Assembly (NCBI RefSeq): GCF_019898765.1
Contig: NZ_JAIOKB010000003.1
Span: 434,001 to 498,000, forward strand
Direction of reading: 5' to 3'
Length of the DNA: 64,000 nucleotides
Source of the DNA: Sphingomonas yunnanensis
GTDB taxonomy: Bacteria; Pseudomonadota; Alphaproteobacteria; Sphingomonadales; Sphingomonadaceae
Shown here: positions 53,846-63,029 of the stretch, piece after piece
Layout: each line of letters starts with the position of its first letter
How positions within the stretch are numbered: the first letter of the stretch is position 1
Notes under the pieces: generated by a model
Told to the model about the DNA's origin: nothing
Database searches by the model: none
The model's input: only the letters and a program-made list of their open reading frames with translations
Position numbers and translations under genes: made by a program

Positions 53846-54916
53846 TCAGAAGGTGACGTCGCCGGTCGACACCGCGACCGACACGCTCGCGTTCTGCGAG
53901 GCACCGACGCCGGTGTTCTGGTTGAGCGCCTGCATGCCGGCATAGTTCTGGAACGCGCCGCCGCTGTTGCTCAGCTGGTTGGCCGCGCCGGGGGTGCCAC
54001 CCTCGCCGCCGCCGCCGAAGCTGACCGACACGCCGGTGACGTAGCTCGACAGAGTCGAGCTGGCGACGATGGCATTGTCACCGAATACGTTCGCGTTGGA
54101 GGCCGAGGCGGTCGCGGAGGTGCCGACCAGCGAGATCGAGTGATCCGAGCTGTCGTTGTTGCTGTTGGTGACCGAGTTGTCGGTCGAGTTGTCCGAACTG
54201 TCGTTGTTGCTGTTGTTGGTGGAGCTGTTCGAGTTGTCGGTCGTGGAGCTGTTGGAATTGTCGGTGGTGGAACTATTCGAATTGTCCGTCGTCGAGCTGT
54301 CCGAATTGTCCGTCGCCGAGTTGTCCGACGCGTCGGTGGTGGTCGTCGTCGTCGTGGTGGTGGAGTTGTCGTTGTAGCTGTCGGTCGTATTGGTCGAGCT
54401 GTTCGACGAGTCGCTCGAGGAGTTGTCGGTGTTGTCGGTCGCGGACGCGCTGTTGTTGGCGGCGACGCGGCCGGCGGAAGCGGTGGCGTTGCCGCTGTCG
54501 CTGGTGGTCACCGAATTGTCCGTGGTCGAGTTGTTTGACGCGTCGGTGGTCGTCGTCGAGTTGTTCGAGCTATCCGAGGTCGAGGAGTTGTTGCTGTCCG
54601 CGGTGTTGGTCGAATTGTTCGAGCTGTCCGACGTGGTCACCGCGTTGTTCGAATAATCGTTGGTAGAGCTGTTCGAGTTGTCCGTCGTCGAGCTGTCCGA
54701 ATTGTCGGCGGTCGAGTTGTTCGACCAGTCGTTCGTCGAGCTGTTCGACCAGTCGTTGGTCGAGTTGTTCGAGCTGTCGGTCGTGGCGGTGGAGCCGCCA
54801 GCGGCGGCGTTCTGCCCCGCGCTCGCGCTGTTGCTGGGATCGGCGGTCTGCGCCACCGCGGGGGCTGCGATCAGCAGCGCGGCGACGGAGCAGGAGCGGT
54901 AGAATAATGCTTTCAT
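53846..54916 (-). CDS. Ser/Asn/Thr/Asp-repeat secreted protein, putative amyloid subunit
   Basis: The 356-residue exported protein has a signal peptide (MKALFYRSCSVAALLIAAPAVAQ) and GAGGA before the ATG. Residues about 45-265 are a low-complexity region of Ser, Asn, Thr and Asp built from degenerate 8-residue units such as TDNSNSST, some with Trp or Tyr (STNDWSN, STNDYSN). The unique C-terminal part (about 90 residues) contains SATASASNANVFGDNAIV, a short Gly-rich linker and GGAFQNYAGMQALNQNTGVG. There is no Cys in the mature protein. It is the first gene of the operon. I infer the main fibre or surface-coat subunit. An adhesin or ice-binding-like role is an alternative. Confidence 0.7.
   Translation of the reverse strand: MKALFYRSCSVAALLIAAPAVAQTADPSNSASAGQNAAAGGSTATTDSSNNSTNDWSNSSTNDWSNNSTADNSDSSTTDNSNSSTNDYSNNAVTTSDSSNNSTNTADSNNSSTSDSSNNSTTTTDASNNSTTDNSVTTSDSGNATASAGRVAANNSASATDNTDNSSSDSSNSSTNTTDSYNDNSTTTTTTTTTDASDNSATDNSDSSTTDNSNSSTTDNSNSSTTDNSNSSTNNSNNDSSDNSTDNSVTNSNNDSSDHSISLVGTSATASASNANVFGDNAIVASSTLSSYVTGVSVSFGGGGEGGTPGAANQLSNSGGAFQNYAGMQALNQNTGVGASQNASVSVAVSTGDVTF
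54186..54780. repeat. Degenerate 24-bp coding repeats (octapeptide units)
   Basis: Imperfect 24-base units encode the TDNSNSST-like octapeptides of the 53846-54916 protein. Copies differ at many third codon positions, so the protein repeat is kept while the DNA has drifted. Confidence 0.7.
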
Positions 54917-55071
54917 GTCGGCGTTCCTCGCTATCACGTGATCGCCACGCCCCCTGTTGTTCCTGCGACGTCGCCGTCGTCGGAGGAGCGGTGCGGCACC
55001 GTATCCTCGGTACTCCACGGGTATGCGGCCTCCTCTGGCGCTTCTCTGCCCCGACATAAGGGAATCGCTTG

Positions 55072-55109
55072 CCCTCGTTCGGGGGAAGCCGCTCCCCTCG
55101 TTCAGGGGG
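55072..55109. promoter_or_regulatory. CCCTCGTTC-N-GGGG direct repeat before the Fap-like operon
   Basis: Two copies (55072-55085 and 55094-55109, 23-base period), each with C-rich left and G-rich right ends, lie between the LuxR stop and the repeat-protein start. They may bind a regulator or form the luxR terminator. Confidence 0.35.
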
Positions 55110-56255
55110 TCACACGAACGACGTGCGGCAGGTCGGCGCCACACGCACCGCGCTCTGCAGCATCAGCCACACCAACTCGGCCTGGCGGTTGGTGTTGGTC
55201 TTGAGGAAGATCTGCTTGAGGTAGGAGCGCGCGGTCTGCTCGCGCACGTGCATCGCAGCGGCAGCATCGGACAGGCTCAGCGCATCAGAGAGTAAGCAGG
55301 TGAGGCGGGTCTCGACGGGCGACAGGCCGTAGAGCTTGCAAACGGGCTCGATCAGCCGGCGCAGTTCCTGCGTCGGATCGAAGACGTAGAGGATCGCGGC
55401 GCAGTCCTCGGCGCCGGCGGGCGGTTGGTCGGTAGCGACGATCGCCACCAGCAGCGGTCGCCGCTCGGCGCGGCTCAGCGCTATCACGGGCGCTGTGCCG
55501 CGCCCGCGCGCCGTGCCGCCACCGCCGACGACATGATCGATCGCGGTCTGCAGCCGGAGCGTGTCCGGCAGCCGGCTGCCGCTCAGCAGCGTGCCGCTGC
55601 GCCGCAATCCGTCCTGGCGCGCCATCAGCGCCTCGGCGACCGCGTTCGCGAGCATCAATTGACCCCGAGCGTTCACCAGCAGCACGCCTACGTCGGCATG
55701 GTTGAACGCCTCGGCAAGCCCGCGCGCCCTCGCCTGCGCGCGCGTGCGCTCGGCCCAGAGCGCGAGCGCTGATCGCAACAGCGGCAGTAGCCGCGTGACC
55801 TGCTCGCGGCCGCGCGCCCGGATCGCCGCGTCGCTGCTTTCGTACAGCGCCAGGATATCGATCGCGATATCGGGTGTCGTCACTCCCGCGAGCAGCACAT
55901 CAGCGCCGGGCGAAGCCGCGCCGAGCCTGACCCATGTGGCGGCTTGCCGCGCCGACGGTCCGAGATCCCCGCGCTCAAGCAGCGCGAGTAGCGCGGCGCC
56001 GCGCTCACTCGCGGCGCACGCGCCGGTGCTGGCAAGCACGATCGCCCGACCATCACGAGTCGCGGAGGCGATCAGGAGTCCGTCGGCGTCGATGAGCGCA
56101 GTGACCTCACCCGCGAGATCGACGAGAGGTTCGGGGTGCTCATCCGCGATCGGTGCCGGCCCGTCGGGGCGGGGCGGGGCAATGGCGGCAGCGGTTTGGT
56201 CATAGCCTTGCTCTATCATCGGCGGGATCGCCGAGGGATGCAGCACGCTGACCAT
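55110..56255 (-). CDS. LuxR-type regulator with PAS-like domain
   Basis: This is a 381-residue regulator. The N-terminal region is a sensor-like domain; a PAS-like segment starts near LAEAFNHADVGVLLVNARGQ. The C-terminal LuxR helix-turn-helix is LSPVETRLTCLLSDALSLSDAAAAMHVREQTARSYLKQIF. ATG 56255 has AGGAG six bases upstream. It is directly upstream of the Fap-like operon on the same strand (193-base gap) and is the natural candidate regulator. No response-regulator receiver domain is present, so it probably senses a ligand or redox state directly. Confidence 0.85.
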   Translation of the reverse strand: MVSVLHPSAIPPMIEQGYDQTAAAIAPPRPDGPAPIADEHPEPLVDLAGEVTALIDADGLLIASATRDGRAIVLASTGACAASERGAALLALLERGDLGPSARQAATWVRLGAASPGADVLLAGVTTPDIAIDILALYESSDAAIRARGREQVTRLLPLLRSALALWAERTRAQARARGLAEAFNHADVGVLLVNARGQLMLANAVAEALMARQDGLRRSGTLLSGSRLPDTLRLQTAIDHVVGGGGTARGRGTAPVIALSRAERRPLLVAIVATDQPPAGAEDCAAILYVFDPTQELRRLIEPVCKLYGLSPVETRLTCLLSDALSLSDAAAAMHVREQTARSYLKQIFLKTNTNRQAELVWLMLQSAVRVAPTCRTSFV

Positions 56256-56761
56256 CACTCTCTCCTGTGCTCCGGCCGGTTGTCCCGGTCCGCCCCATGT
56301 TCAATGCGGTGGTTCCTGATCGTTGCTCCGTTCGTTCGTCACCGTCGGTAAATCGTTCTCACGCCAGCATGAGCCGGACGGTCGGACGGACAAGCGCTCG
56401 TGCCCCTCGCTGTCTTCCCGATTTGGGACGCGCGTCCGTGACTTAGCTCTCACCGTACGGCGATACAGCCTGCTCCGCCCGGCGGAATGATCCGATAACT
56501 ATTCGGTCGTATGTTCATTTTCGGTACAAGCCTTGATGCGTGGAAATGTCCGAGGCACCGTGAAGACGTGCCAATTGAGGCGCGGTTGGGTGCGCTCCTT
56601 ATAGCTTGCACACCTAAGATTTTGGGCGGCGAGGAGAGGACCTTGCCGCAATCTCGCTATCAGACGGCCAGCTCCGCTACTTAACCCGCCAACCGTGTGG
56701 GGTGCGACGCGTTATTAGGGCGCCACACTGTCATCACGCCATCAACTTTCCTTACATCAAG
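56256..56761. other. No gene seen
   Basis: A 506-base, more AT-rich stretch between the LuxR start and the TBDR 7 stop. It should contain the luxR promoter. I recognise no coding sequence or RNA. Confidence 0.5.
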
Positions 56762-59167
56762 CTAATCGGCTTTACTGACGTTCGTGGATCCGGCCGCGCG
56801 CAGGTTCAACCGAAGATAGTAGAAGCCGCCGTCCTGACCGAGCTGCTGACTGGACGTGTCGTACCTTGCCGCACCGATATAAGAGTTCTCGAGCGGGATG
56901 CGCGATGGATAGCTGTTGAACAGGTTGTTGGCCCCGATGGACGCGCGCAGGCGGGAGCTCAGGTCATAGCCGACCTCCAGGTTCGTGACCCAGCGGGCGC
57001 GATTGACCAAGTCGCGGAACGTGTCGTTCGAGAAGGCGTCGGGACCGGTGTAGTAGGTGAGCTGTGACCTCGTTCGCCCATATCGTATCTCATGGAGCGC
57101 AAGGCTCCATCGGTCTGCGCTGAACATGCCGCCGACGATGATTTTCGACGCCGGGTAGGCCGTCGTCAGATAGCCGATCCCCTGTGCATTGAGCAGCGGG
57201 TTGCCATTGCGGTCGAGTCCGGTCCGGGTGACCTTGGTTTTGTTGATGTTGGCGGCCGCGTCCCAGAGCACGCTCGAGCCGGCACCGAGGACGGTGCGGT
57301 AGCGGGCCGTGATATCAAGGCCGCGGGTGCGCGTCCGAACCCCGTTGGCATAGTATTGCACCGTGGCGCTCTCGGGCGAGACCGTGGCGGGCAGGGCGAC
57401 CCCTTGGAGGCGCAAGGCGTCCAGCGCCTCCTGACCGTTGTAGACGCCGCCCGCGATGATGCGGTCGCGTATCCGGATCTGATAGGCGTCGACCGTGATA
57501 TCGAAGTTCTCGACCGGTCGCGCGACGACGCCGCCGCTGTAGTTGATCGAGCGCTCGGGGCGTAGCGGCGACGCCCCGAGTGCGCGCGCGGCCGGAGACG
57601 CCACCGCGACCTGTGCGTTGGCGTAAGTGGGCGACACGACGATGCTGGTGAAGTTCGACTGGGCGAGTGTGGGCGCTCGAAAGCCGTTGCTGACCGTGCC
57701 GCGAAGCGCGAAGCGATCCGATACGTCGTAGCGTGTGGAGAACTTGCCCGTCAGAGTGTCGCCCGCGTCCGAATAATGCTCGTAGCGCCCGGCGAGATCG
57801 ACCTGCCACGCGGGCAGCAGACGTGTCGCGAGATCGATGTACGCCGCCTCGACATCGCGGCTAGCGCTTGTACGGTTGTCGGGCGAGAGTCCCTGATAGC
57901 CCTCGGTGCCGCCGTACAGGTAGGAGCCGGGCTCGCCGGGATCGATCCCGTAGGTCTCGCGTCGATACTCGGTGCCGAGCGCCAGGGTGAGCGGGGCTGC
58001 CAGGAAGGGGAGCGCCACCGGCTGGCGAAGATCGAGCGTATTCGTCCACTGCCGATGGCGGTAGCTGCCGATATCGACCGACGTCGGCGTCTCGCCTGTC
58101 GCGGCGTAGAGCCCGGTGTTGGCTGTCTCGTCGAGCCCGAGTGCGATGCGGTCACCGCCGTAGGTGGTGCTGAGATCCCAATGCCAGCCGAGCAGCCCGT
58201 CACCGCGCAGGCCGCCCGTGACCGCGAAGTCGTGCTCGGAAACGGTCTCGACTGGCTGGAAACCGTTCGGATGCACCGCGGGGAGAACGGTCGGGAGCCG
58301 TCGATAGGCAAGTCGCGCTGCGTCGCGGTAGGCGTAGGTGGCGAATGCATAGGCTTCGACGCTGCTCGAGACCCGATACGCCGCATCGAGGCTCGTGGTG
58401 ATCCGAGTGGTACGGGGTGAGCCGATCGCGGGATTGTTGCTGAGGCCGGTGCGCGTATCGGGTCCGCTTCGATCCGTGCGATCGCGGTGAACCACCTCGG
58501 CACTGAGGCGGAGGTGTCCGTCCGCGCCGAGGTTGAACCCCTCGCTGATCGAGTCGCTCGTGGTGAAGCCGTCTCCCTCATAGGTCTGGCCGTTGAGCGC
58601 CTGGGCGGAGAGGTCGGAACCCGCGCCCTTGAGGATGATGTTGATGACGCCGGCGATGGCGTCCGAGCCATAGAGCGCGGCGGCACCGTCCTGGAGGATC
58701 TCGACTCGTTCGATCGCGGTGACGGGGATCAGATCGATGTCGACGGGTGCCGTGCCCTGCTGCGGGCCAGGGTTGAGGTTGACCGCCGACGTCGGGTGCC
58801 GGCGCTTGCCGTTGACCAGCACGAGGGTCTGGTCCGCCGTGAGACCGCGCAGGCTGATGGCGTTGATCAGCGAGCTCTGGTCCAGCCCCATCACCTGGCG
58901 CGAGAGCGACGGTGCGAGCTGCTGCAGCGCGTCGCGCAGGTCGGGCTGGCCGGTCGCGCGAAGCTCCTCGGCGGAGACGACCACGACCGGGCTGGCGCTC
59001 TGCCTGGCCGAGATGCTCGGGTCGCGCGTGCCGGTGACGACGACCTGGCTCGCCCCCTGCTCGGCCTTGGCGTCCAACGCCGGGCCGCCTTGTGCGTTCG
59101 CCGGTATCGACGGCAGCGCGAGGACGAGGGCGGCACTCACGGCTGCGATGGACCGATCAGATGACAC
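56762..59167 (-). CDS. TonB-dependent outer-membrane receptor 7
   Basis: The 801-residue receptor has a GTG start with GGAGG upstream and a signal peptide ending PSIPANAQ. ASQVVVTGTRDPSISARQSA leads into a plug with LVLVNGKRRHPTSAVNLNP and ILQDGAAALYGSDAIAGVIN. This is the subfamily with QDGAAALYGSDA that often accompanies peptidases. The barrel reaches FYYLRLNLRAAG, with a short Ser/Lys-rich tail after the usual terminal strand. The neighbouring M28 peptidase and POT transporter point to a peptide-like ligand. Confidence 0.9.
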   Translation of the reverse strand: MSSDRSIAAVSAALVLALPSIPANAQGGPALDAKAEQGASQVVVTGTRDPSISARQSASPVVVVSAEELRATGQPDLRDALQQLAPSLSRQVMGLDQSSLINAISLRGLTADQTLVLVNGKRRHPTSAVNLNPGPQQGTAPVDIDLIPVTAIERVEILQDGAAALYGSDAIAGVINIILKGAGSDLSAQALNGQTYEGDGFTTSDSISEGFNLGADGHLRLSAEVVHRDRTDRSGPDTRTGLSNNPAIGSPRTTRITTSLDAAYRVSSSVEAYAFATYAYRDAARLAYRRLPTVLPAVHPNGFQPVETVSEHDFAVTGGLRGDGLLGWHWDLSTTYGGDRIALGLDETANTGLYAATGETPTSVDIGSYRHRQWTNTLDLRQPVALPFLAAPLTLALGTEYRRETYGIDPGEPGSYLYGGTEGYQGLSPDNRTSASRDVEAAYIDLATRLLPAWQVDLAGRYEHYSDAGDTLTGKFSTRYDVSDRFALRGTVSNGFRAPTLAQSNFTSIVVSPTYANAQVAVASPAARALGASPLRPERSINYSGGVVARPVENFDITVDAYQIRIRDRIIAGGVYNGQEALDALRLQGVALPATVSPESATVQYYANGVRTRTRGLDITARYRTVLGAGSSVLWDAAANINKTKVTRTGLDRNGNPLLNAQGIGYLTTAYPASKIIVGGMFSADRWSLALHEIRYGRTRSQLTYYTGPDAFSNDTFRDLVNRARWVTNLEVGYDLSSRLRASIGANNLFNSYPSRIPLENSYIGAARYDTSSQQLGQDGGFYYLRLNLRAAGSTNVSKAD

Positions 59168-59644
59168 ACGACCTCCAACGATCTCCTACTTATCTGATAG
59201 GAGAAGCGGGGCGTGATGGGGAAGTCGCTGGCTTGATGATTTATCTTGTTGGCGCGATACGTCGCGTTAGGATCGCCGGCGGAGATCACGATGACCGAGG
59301 TTGGTACCGCCTCCGCTGGCCCGCGTGATCAACGATGCGGGCTTGAGGCGACCGTCCGGCGACGCGGCGGCGATTTCCCACTTAGAAAGTAGTCGAGGAC
59401 GTGCTGCGGCGGTATCAGCAACCGGCTGAGCACGAAAATGGCGGAGGGGCGTGACGCCTGTGCGATGATGACGGGGGACATGGCACGTCGGGCGAGGGCG
59501 GGAAGTGCGGTGACTGGCTCGGCTTCACGGCGGCGAGCATGGGTCACCTCCGTACGGGACGTGGTACGTGCAGCCCGAAGCGACCGGTTCTAACCGAGCG
59601 AGGGCTTAGCTCGGGCGGACGAGCGCTCCTTTTGCAGGACGTCC
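59168..59644. other. Intergenic 477 bp with one small candidate ORF
   Basis: Contains the TBDR 7 promoter region. On the minus strand, 59415-59540 encodes a 41-residue frame (MLAAVKPSQSPHFPPSP start, CSAGC end) preceded by a strong GGAGG six bases from the ATG. Its Pro/Ser/His-rich composition gives no family, and it is left as a candidate only. Confidence 0.3.
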
Positions 59645-61264
59645 TCAGCGCCGCTGGCTCTCGGTCTTCGCCCGCTCGAGGCCGAAGGGCTCCGATGCAT
59701 TCCAGGCCGGCCAGTCGGTGCGTTCAGCGATCTCGCGCCCGAGCGCATAGGCGACGCTTCCTTCCTGTGCCGCACCGGTCATGTCCCATCTGGGGTTAAA
59801 CTCGTCGCACGTCTGATGGTAGCATTGCGCGTTGTAGCGCGCTCGCTCGCGCTCGCCAGCCGCTAGGCCGCCGTTGACCAGATCGCGCCCGGCGCGGAAG
59901 TACACGCCCGGCACCCCCTTCTGCGCCAGCGCGTAATGATCCGACCGGTAGTACCAGCCCGCCTCGGTATTTTCCTCCGGCACGATCCGCAGTCCCTGCG
60001 CTGCGGCCACGCGCGTGAGGTCCGCCTCGAGCGGCGTCCGGCCGACCCCGATCAGCTCCAGATCGCGGGTCCGGCCCAGCACGACGTGCGGGTCGAGATT
60101 GAATTGCGCCGCGGTGGTGCCGAGCGGCAGGACGGGGTGATCGGCATACCAGCTCGCACCCAGCAGGCCTTTCTCTTCGGCGGTCCAAAGGGCGAATACC
60201 ACGGAGCGACGCGGCCGCGTGGCTAAGCTGTAGACGCGGGCGATCTCGAGCAGCGTCGCCGTGCCGGTACCGTTGTCGACCGCGCCGTTGCGGATGCGGT
60301 CAGCGGGCGGATCGAAGTCGTTCTCGCCGTAAGCGTCCCAGTGGGCGCCATACAGGACGCTACCGGCAGCCGGGTCGGTACCGGGAAGGATCCCGACCAC
60401 ATTGTGACTGACGACATGCGCCAGGCTGGTGCGCGTCATGCCGGAGAAGGTGACGCGCTTCAGCTCGATGCCGTGGAACTCGGCCGACTGCGCTGCGCGC
60501 TTCGCCGCGGCGTAGTCGAGGCCGCCCTCGCGCAGCATGGCGACGCCGATGTCGTTTCGCAGCATTCCCCGGAGACCGAACGCCGGCGGCACCGTGCCCG
60601 TGTCGGGCGCATAACCCGGCACGGCATCGCCCTTCGCCAGTTGCAGCCAGGGGTAGCTCGACGGGAACGTCTCATGGATCTGGAAAAACGCGACCGCGCC
60701 GCGCTTCTGCGCCTCCGTCAGCTTGGTGCGCGCTGCTGGACTGGACGCTCGTCCGCCGAAGCCTAGGTCGCGTCGCGCCTCGACATCGGGATCGCCGGCC
60801 AAGGCCACGACCACCTTGCCGCGAACGTCCAGCCCCCGATACGGATCATAGCCGAGCTTGGGCTCGACGATGCCATAGCCGACGAAGACGACGGGCGCTG
60901 CCGTCACCGTCGAGCGGCCGAGGATCCGGGACGATGCCGCGATCTCGACACCGGGGTTCAGCGTCGTGATGTTGTTGCCCAGCGCGATCTGAAACTTCGC
61001 CTCGTCGCGCGTCCAGCGCAGCAGCGGCACTCGTTGCTTATAGCCGTCATCCCCGCCAGCCTTCAGCCCCAACGACGCGAATCGTTCGGTCAGGAAAGCC
61101 AGGGTGACTGGCTCGCCAGCTTGCGCCGGTCCGCGACCGTGGAAGTCGTCGCCGCTCAGCGTTCGCACATCCGCCTTGATCCGCTCGGGCGAGACCATCG
61201 GCGCGGACGGCTCGGTAGCGGCGGCGAGGGAGAATAGCAGCGGAAGCGAGAGCCAACGTTTCAT
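59645..61264 (-). CDS. M28-family zinc metallopeptidase, exported
   Basis: This is a 539-residue di-zinc aminopeptidase of family M28. A signal peptide (MKRWLSLPLLFSLAAATEP) is followed by an N-terminal region with a PA-like insert (APVVFVGYGIVEPKLGYDPY) and the peptidase domain. Zinc and catalytic motifs are GAHWDAYGE, GAVDNGTGTATLLEIA, TAEEKGLLGAS, FNLDPHVV and YHQTCDEFNP. It would trim N-terminal residues from peptides in the periplasm. Located between TBDR 7 and the peptide transporter, it supports an oligopeptide-uptake route: outer-membrane entry, trimming, then import of di/tripeptides. Confidence 0.88.
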   Translation of the reverse strand: MKRWLSLPLLFSLAAATEPSAPMVSPERIKADVRTLSGDDFHGRGPAQAGEPVTLAFLTERFASLGLKAGGDDGYKQRVPLLRWTRDEAKFQIALGNNITTLNPGVEIAASSRILGRSTVTAAPVVFVGYGIVEPKLGYDPYRGLDVRGKVVVALAGDPDVEARRDLGFGGRASSPAARTKLTEAQKRGAVAFFQIHETFPSSYPWLQLAKGDAVPGYAPDTGTVPPAFGLRGMLRNDIGVAMLREGGLDYAAAKRAAQSAEFHGIELKRVTFSGMTRTSLAHVVSHNVVGILPGTDPAAGSVLYGAHWDAYGENDFDPPADRIRNGAVDNGTGTATLLEIARVYSLATRPRRSVVFALWTAEEKGLLGASWYADHPVLPLGTTAAQFNLDPHVVLGRTRDLELIGVGRTPLEADLTRVAAAQGLRIVPEENTEAGWYYRSDHYALAQKGVPGVYFRAGRDLVNGGLAAGERERARYNAQCYHQTCDEFNPRWDMTGAAQEGSVAYALGREIAERTDWPAWNASEPFGLERAKTESQRR

Positions 61265-61453
61265 CGGGCAAGCCTGGCGCCTCCCGGGGTCGAGCGCAAG
61301 CTGGCGAAGTGGACGCCCTGCAGAGCGACCCAGACAGGGTGGCAGGTCCGTTGTAGCTGATCTGAACGGGCGGCCGAAGGTAGGCGAGTGACCGGAGCGT
61401 CTGCACGGCTGTCCGTGAGATACATCCAAGCGGATCGCCGATACAGAACGCCG

Positions 61454-62830
61454 TTATCGTACGAGCAGAAGTCGTCGACGCACTGTCGGTCCGATGACGA
61501 GCAACACGACGCCCGCGCCCGCGACGACGGCGGCATGGAGCAACCAGAATTCGGCGGGCGCCCAGCGCTCGTATAGCGAGCCCAATCGGCCGCTGATGAC
61601 GCTACCGGCGAAGGTAGAGAGTGTGTTGATGCCGATCATGGTGCCACGCAGCCCTGACGGCGCCTCCGCCGCGTAGAGTGCGAGCCCGATCGGCGTGACG
61701 TACAGCCAGCCGATATTGGTTAAGAGGTGAAAGGCGACTGCCCAGAGCAGGGGCACGCGGCCTGCCGCGTCGCTCACGAGCGGGGCCAGCGACAACCAGG
61801 CGGTGCCTCCACCGAAGACGAGGCAGCCGATGGCAAGCTTGGCAAGACTGTCAGGCTCCCGTCCTGCGGCCGCTTGGCGTCGCCACAACGATAGGAAAAG
61901 TGGCATGACCAGCACCGGCGCTAGCCCGTCCAGCGCCTGCAGCCAGGGTACGGGAACCACGACACCGCCGACTCGTCGGTCGAGATGATCGCGCACCCAC
62001 AGATTGTAGACGTTCCAAACTTGGCTCTGCGCGATCCAGAAGCAGGTCATCAGTGGCCAGATCGCGAGCAGTGCCGAGAGGCGCGTCCGTTCGGCGGGCT
62101 TGAGCCGGTCGCGCTTCGCCGCTCTGACGCGACTGCTATCTGCGGGCAGGTGCCGCTGTCCCGCGACATAGACGAGCAATCCAGCGAGCATACCGAAGCC
62201 AGCGAAGGCAAAACCCGCATGCCAGCCGTAGACGACCGCCAACGCGCCGGTAACGATCGGCGCGATGAATGCTCCAAGATTGATCCCGACGTAATAGAGC
62301 TGGAACGCGTCCGCTTCGCGCCGATCGCCGTCGGCGTAGAGGGCTTTGATCTGTGCAGAGAGGTTACCCCGTAGCAGCCCCGCGCCGACAATGAGCAGAA
62401 GCAGGGCGAGCAGGAACGACGCATCGAATGCGAGAGCGAAATGCCCGGCCGTCATCAGCAGGGCGCCAGCCATCACGGCGCCGCGCCGGCCAGTCACACG
62501 ATCACCCAGCCAGCCACCGACAACCGGAGTGAAGTAGATGAGGCCAACGTATAGACCGAATGTCTGAGCCGCGAGCGCGGTCACGGAGAGCGGACCGGTG
62601 ATGCCCTCGACGATCCCCCGAAACGTTGCGAAGCCAATCACGTGCACGATGTGATCAGGCAGCAACAACTGCTCGACCATGTAGAGCGTGAGAAGCGCTT
62701 GCATGCCGTGGAACGATATACGTTCCCATAACTCAGTTCCAGTCAGCACCCACAATCCGCGGGGATGGTCGAGCAGCTCGCGCCAGCGGGCGCGCGGGTC
62801 TGTTGACCTCGTAAGCCTGCGATCGATCAT
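61454..62830 (-). CDS. POT/PTR-family peptide:proton symporter
   Basis: The 458-residue inner-membrane protein has about 12 or more helices. The proton-dependent oligopeptide transporter signature appears as TELWERISFHGMQALLTLYM (ExxER, with FHG in place of YYG), GGWLGDRVTGRRGAVMAGAL, and LRGNLSAQIKALYADGDRREADAFQLYYVGINLGAF. ATG 62830 has GGAGG six bases ahead, and in-frame upstream codons are not conserved-looking. It imports di- and tripeptides with protons. Same strand as the M28 gene with a 189-base gap. Confidence 0.87.
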   Translation of the reverse strand: MIDRRLTRSTDPRARWRELLDHPRGLWVLTGTELWERISFHGMQALLTLYMVEQLLLPDHIVHVIGFATFRGIVEGITGPLSVTALAAQTFGLYVGLIYFTPVVGGWLGDRVTGRRGAVMAGALLMTAGHFALAFDASFLLALLLLIVGAGLLRGNLSAQIKALYADGDRREADAFQLYYVGINLGAFIAPIVTGALAVVYGWHAGFAFAGFGMLAGLLVYVAGQRHLPADSSRVRAAKRDRLKPAERTRLSALLAIWPLMTCFWIAQSQVWNVYNLWVRDHLDRRVGGVVVPVPWLQALDGLAPVLVMPLFLSLWRRQAAAGREPDSLAKLAIGCLVFGGGTAWLSLAPLVSDAAGRVPLLWAVAFHLLTNIGWLYVTPIGLALYAAEAPSGLRGTMIGINTLSTFAGSVISGRLGSLYERWAPAEFWLLHAAVVAGAGVVLLVIGPTVRRRLLLVR

Positions 62831-63029
62831 GCCCGCCTCCGGACAGATCTGTCGCAGCGCGATCTCGTCTCTGCAAGCCCTCATCGCTCTGGATACGCTT
62901 GGCAGGCTTACACATGCCCTCGCGCGCTATGGTCGAAAGGTAGTCAATAAGCGGTGGCAGGTTTGAACTGAGCGTCGACTGCCCGGCAGATGCGAACGAA
63001 ACACAAGTTCGTCTCGATCCAATCACCGT

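Noticed and set aside
54186..54780. Possible CRISPR or microsatellite array
   Set aside because: The repeats are in frame within an exported protein, are degenerate, and have no spacer structure.
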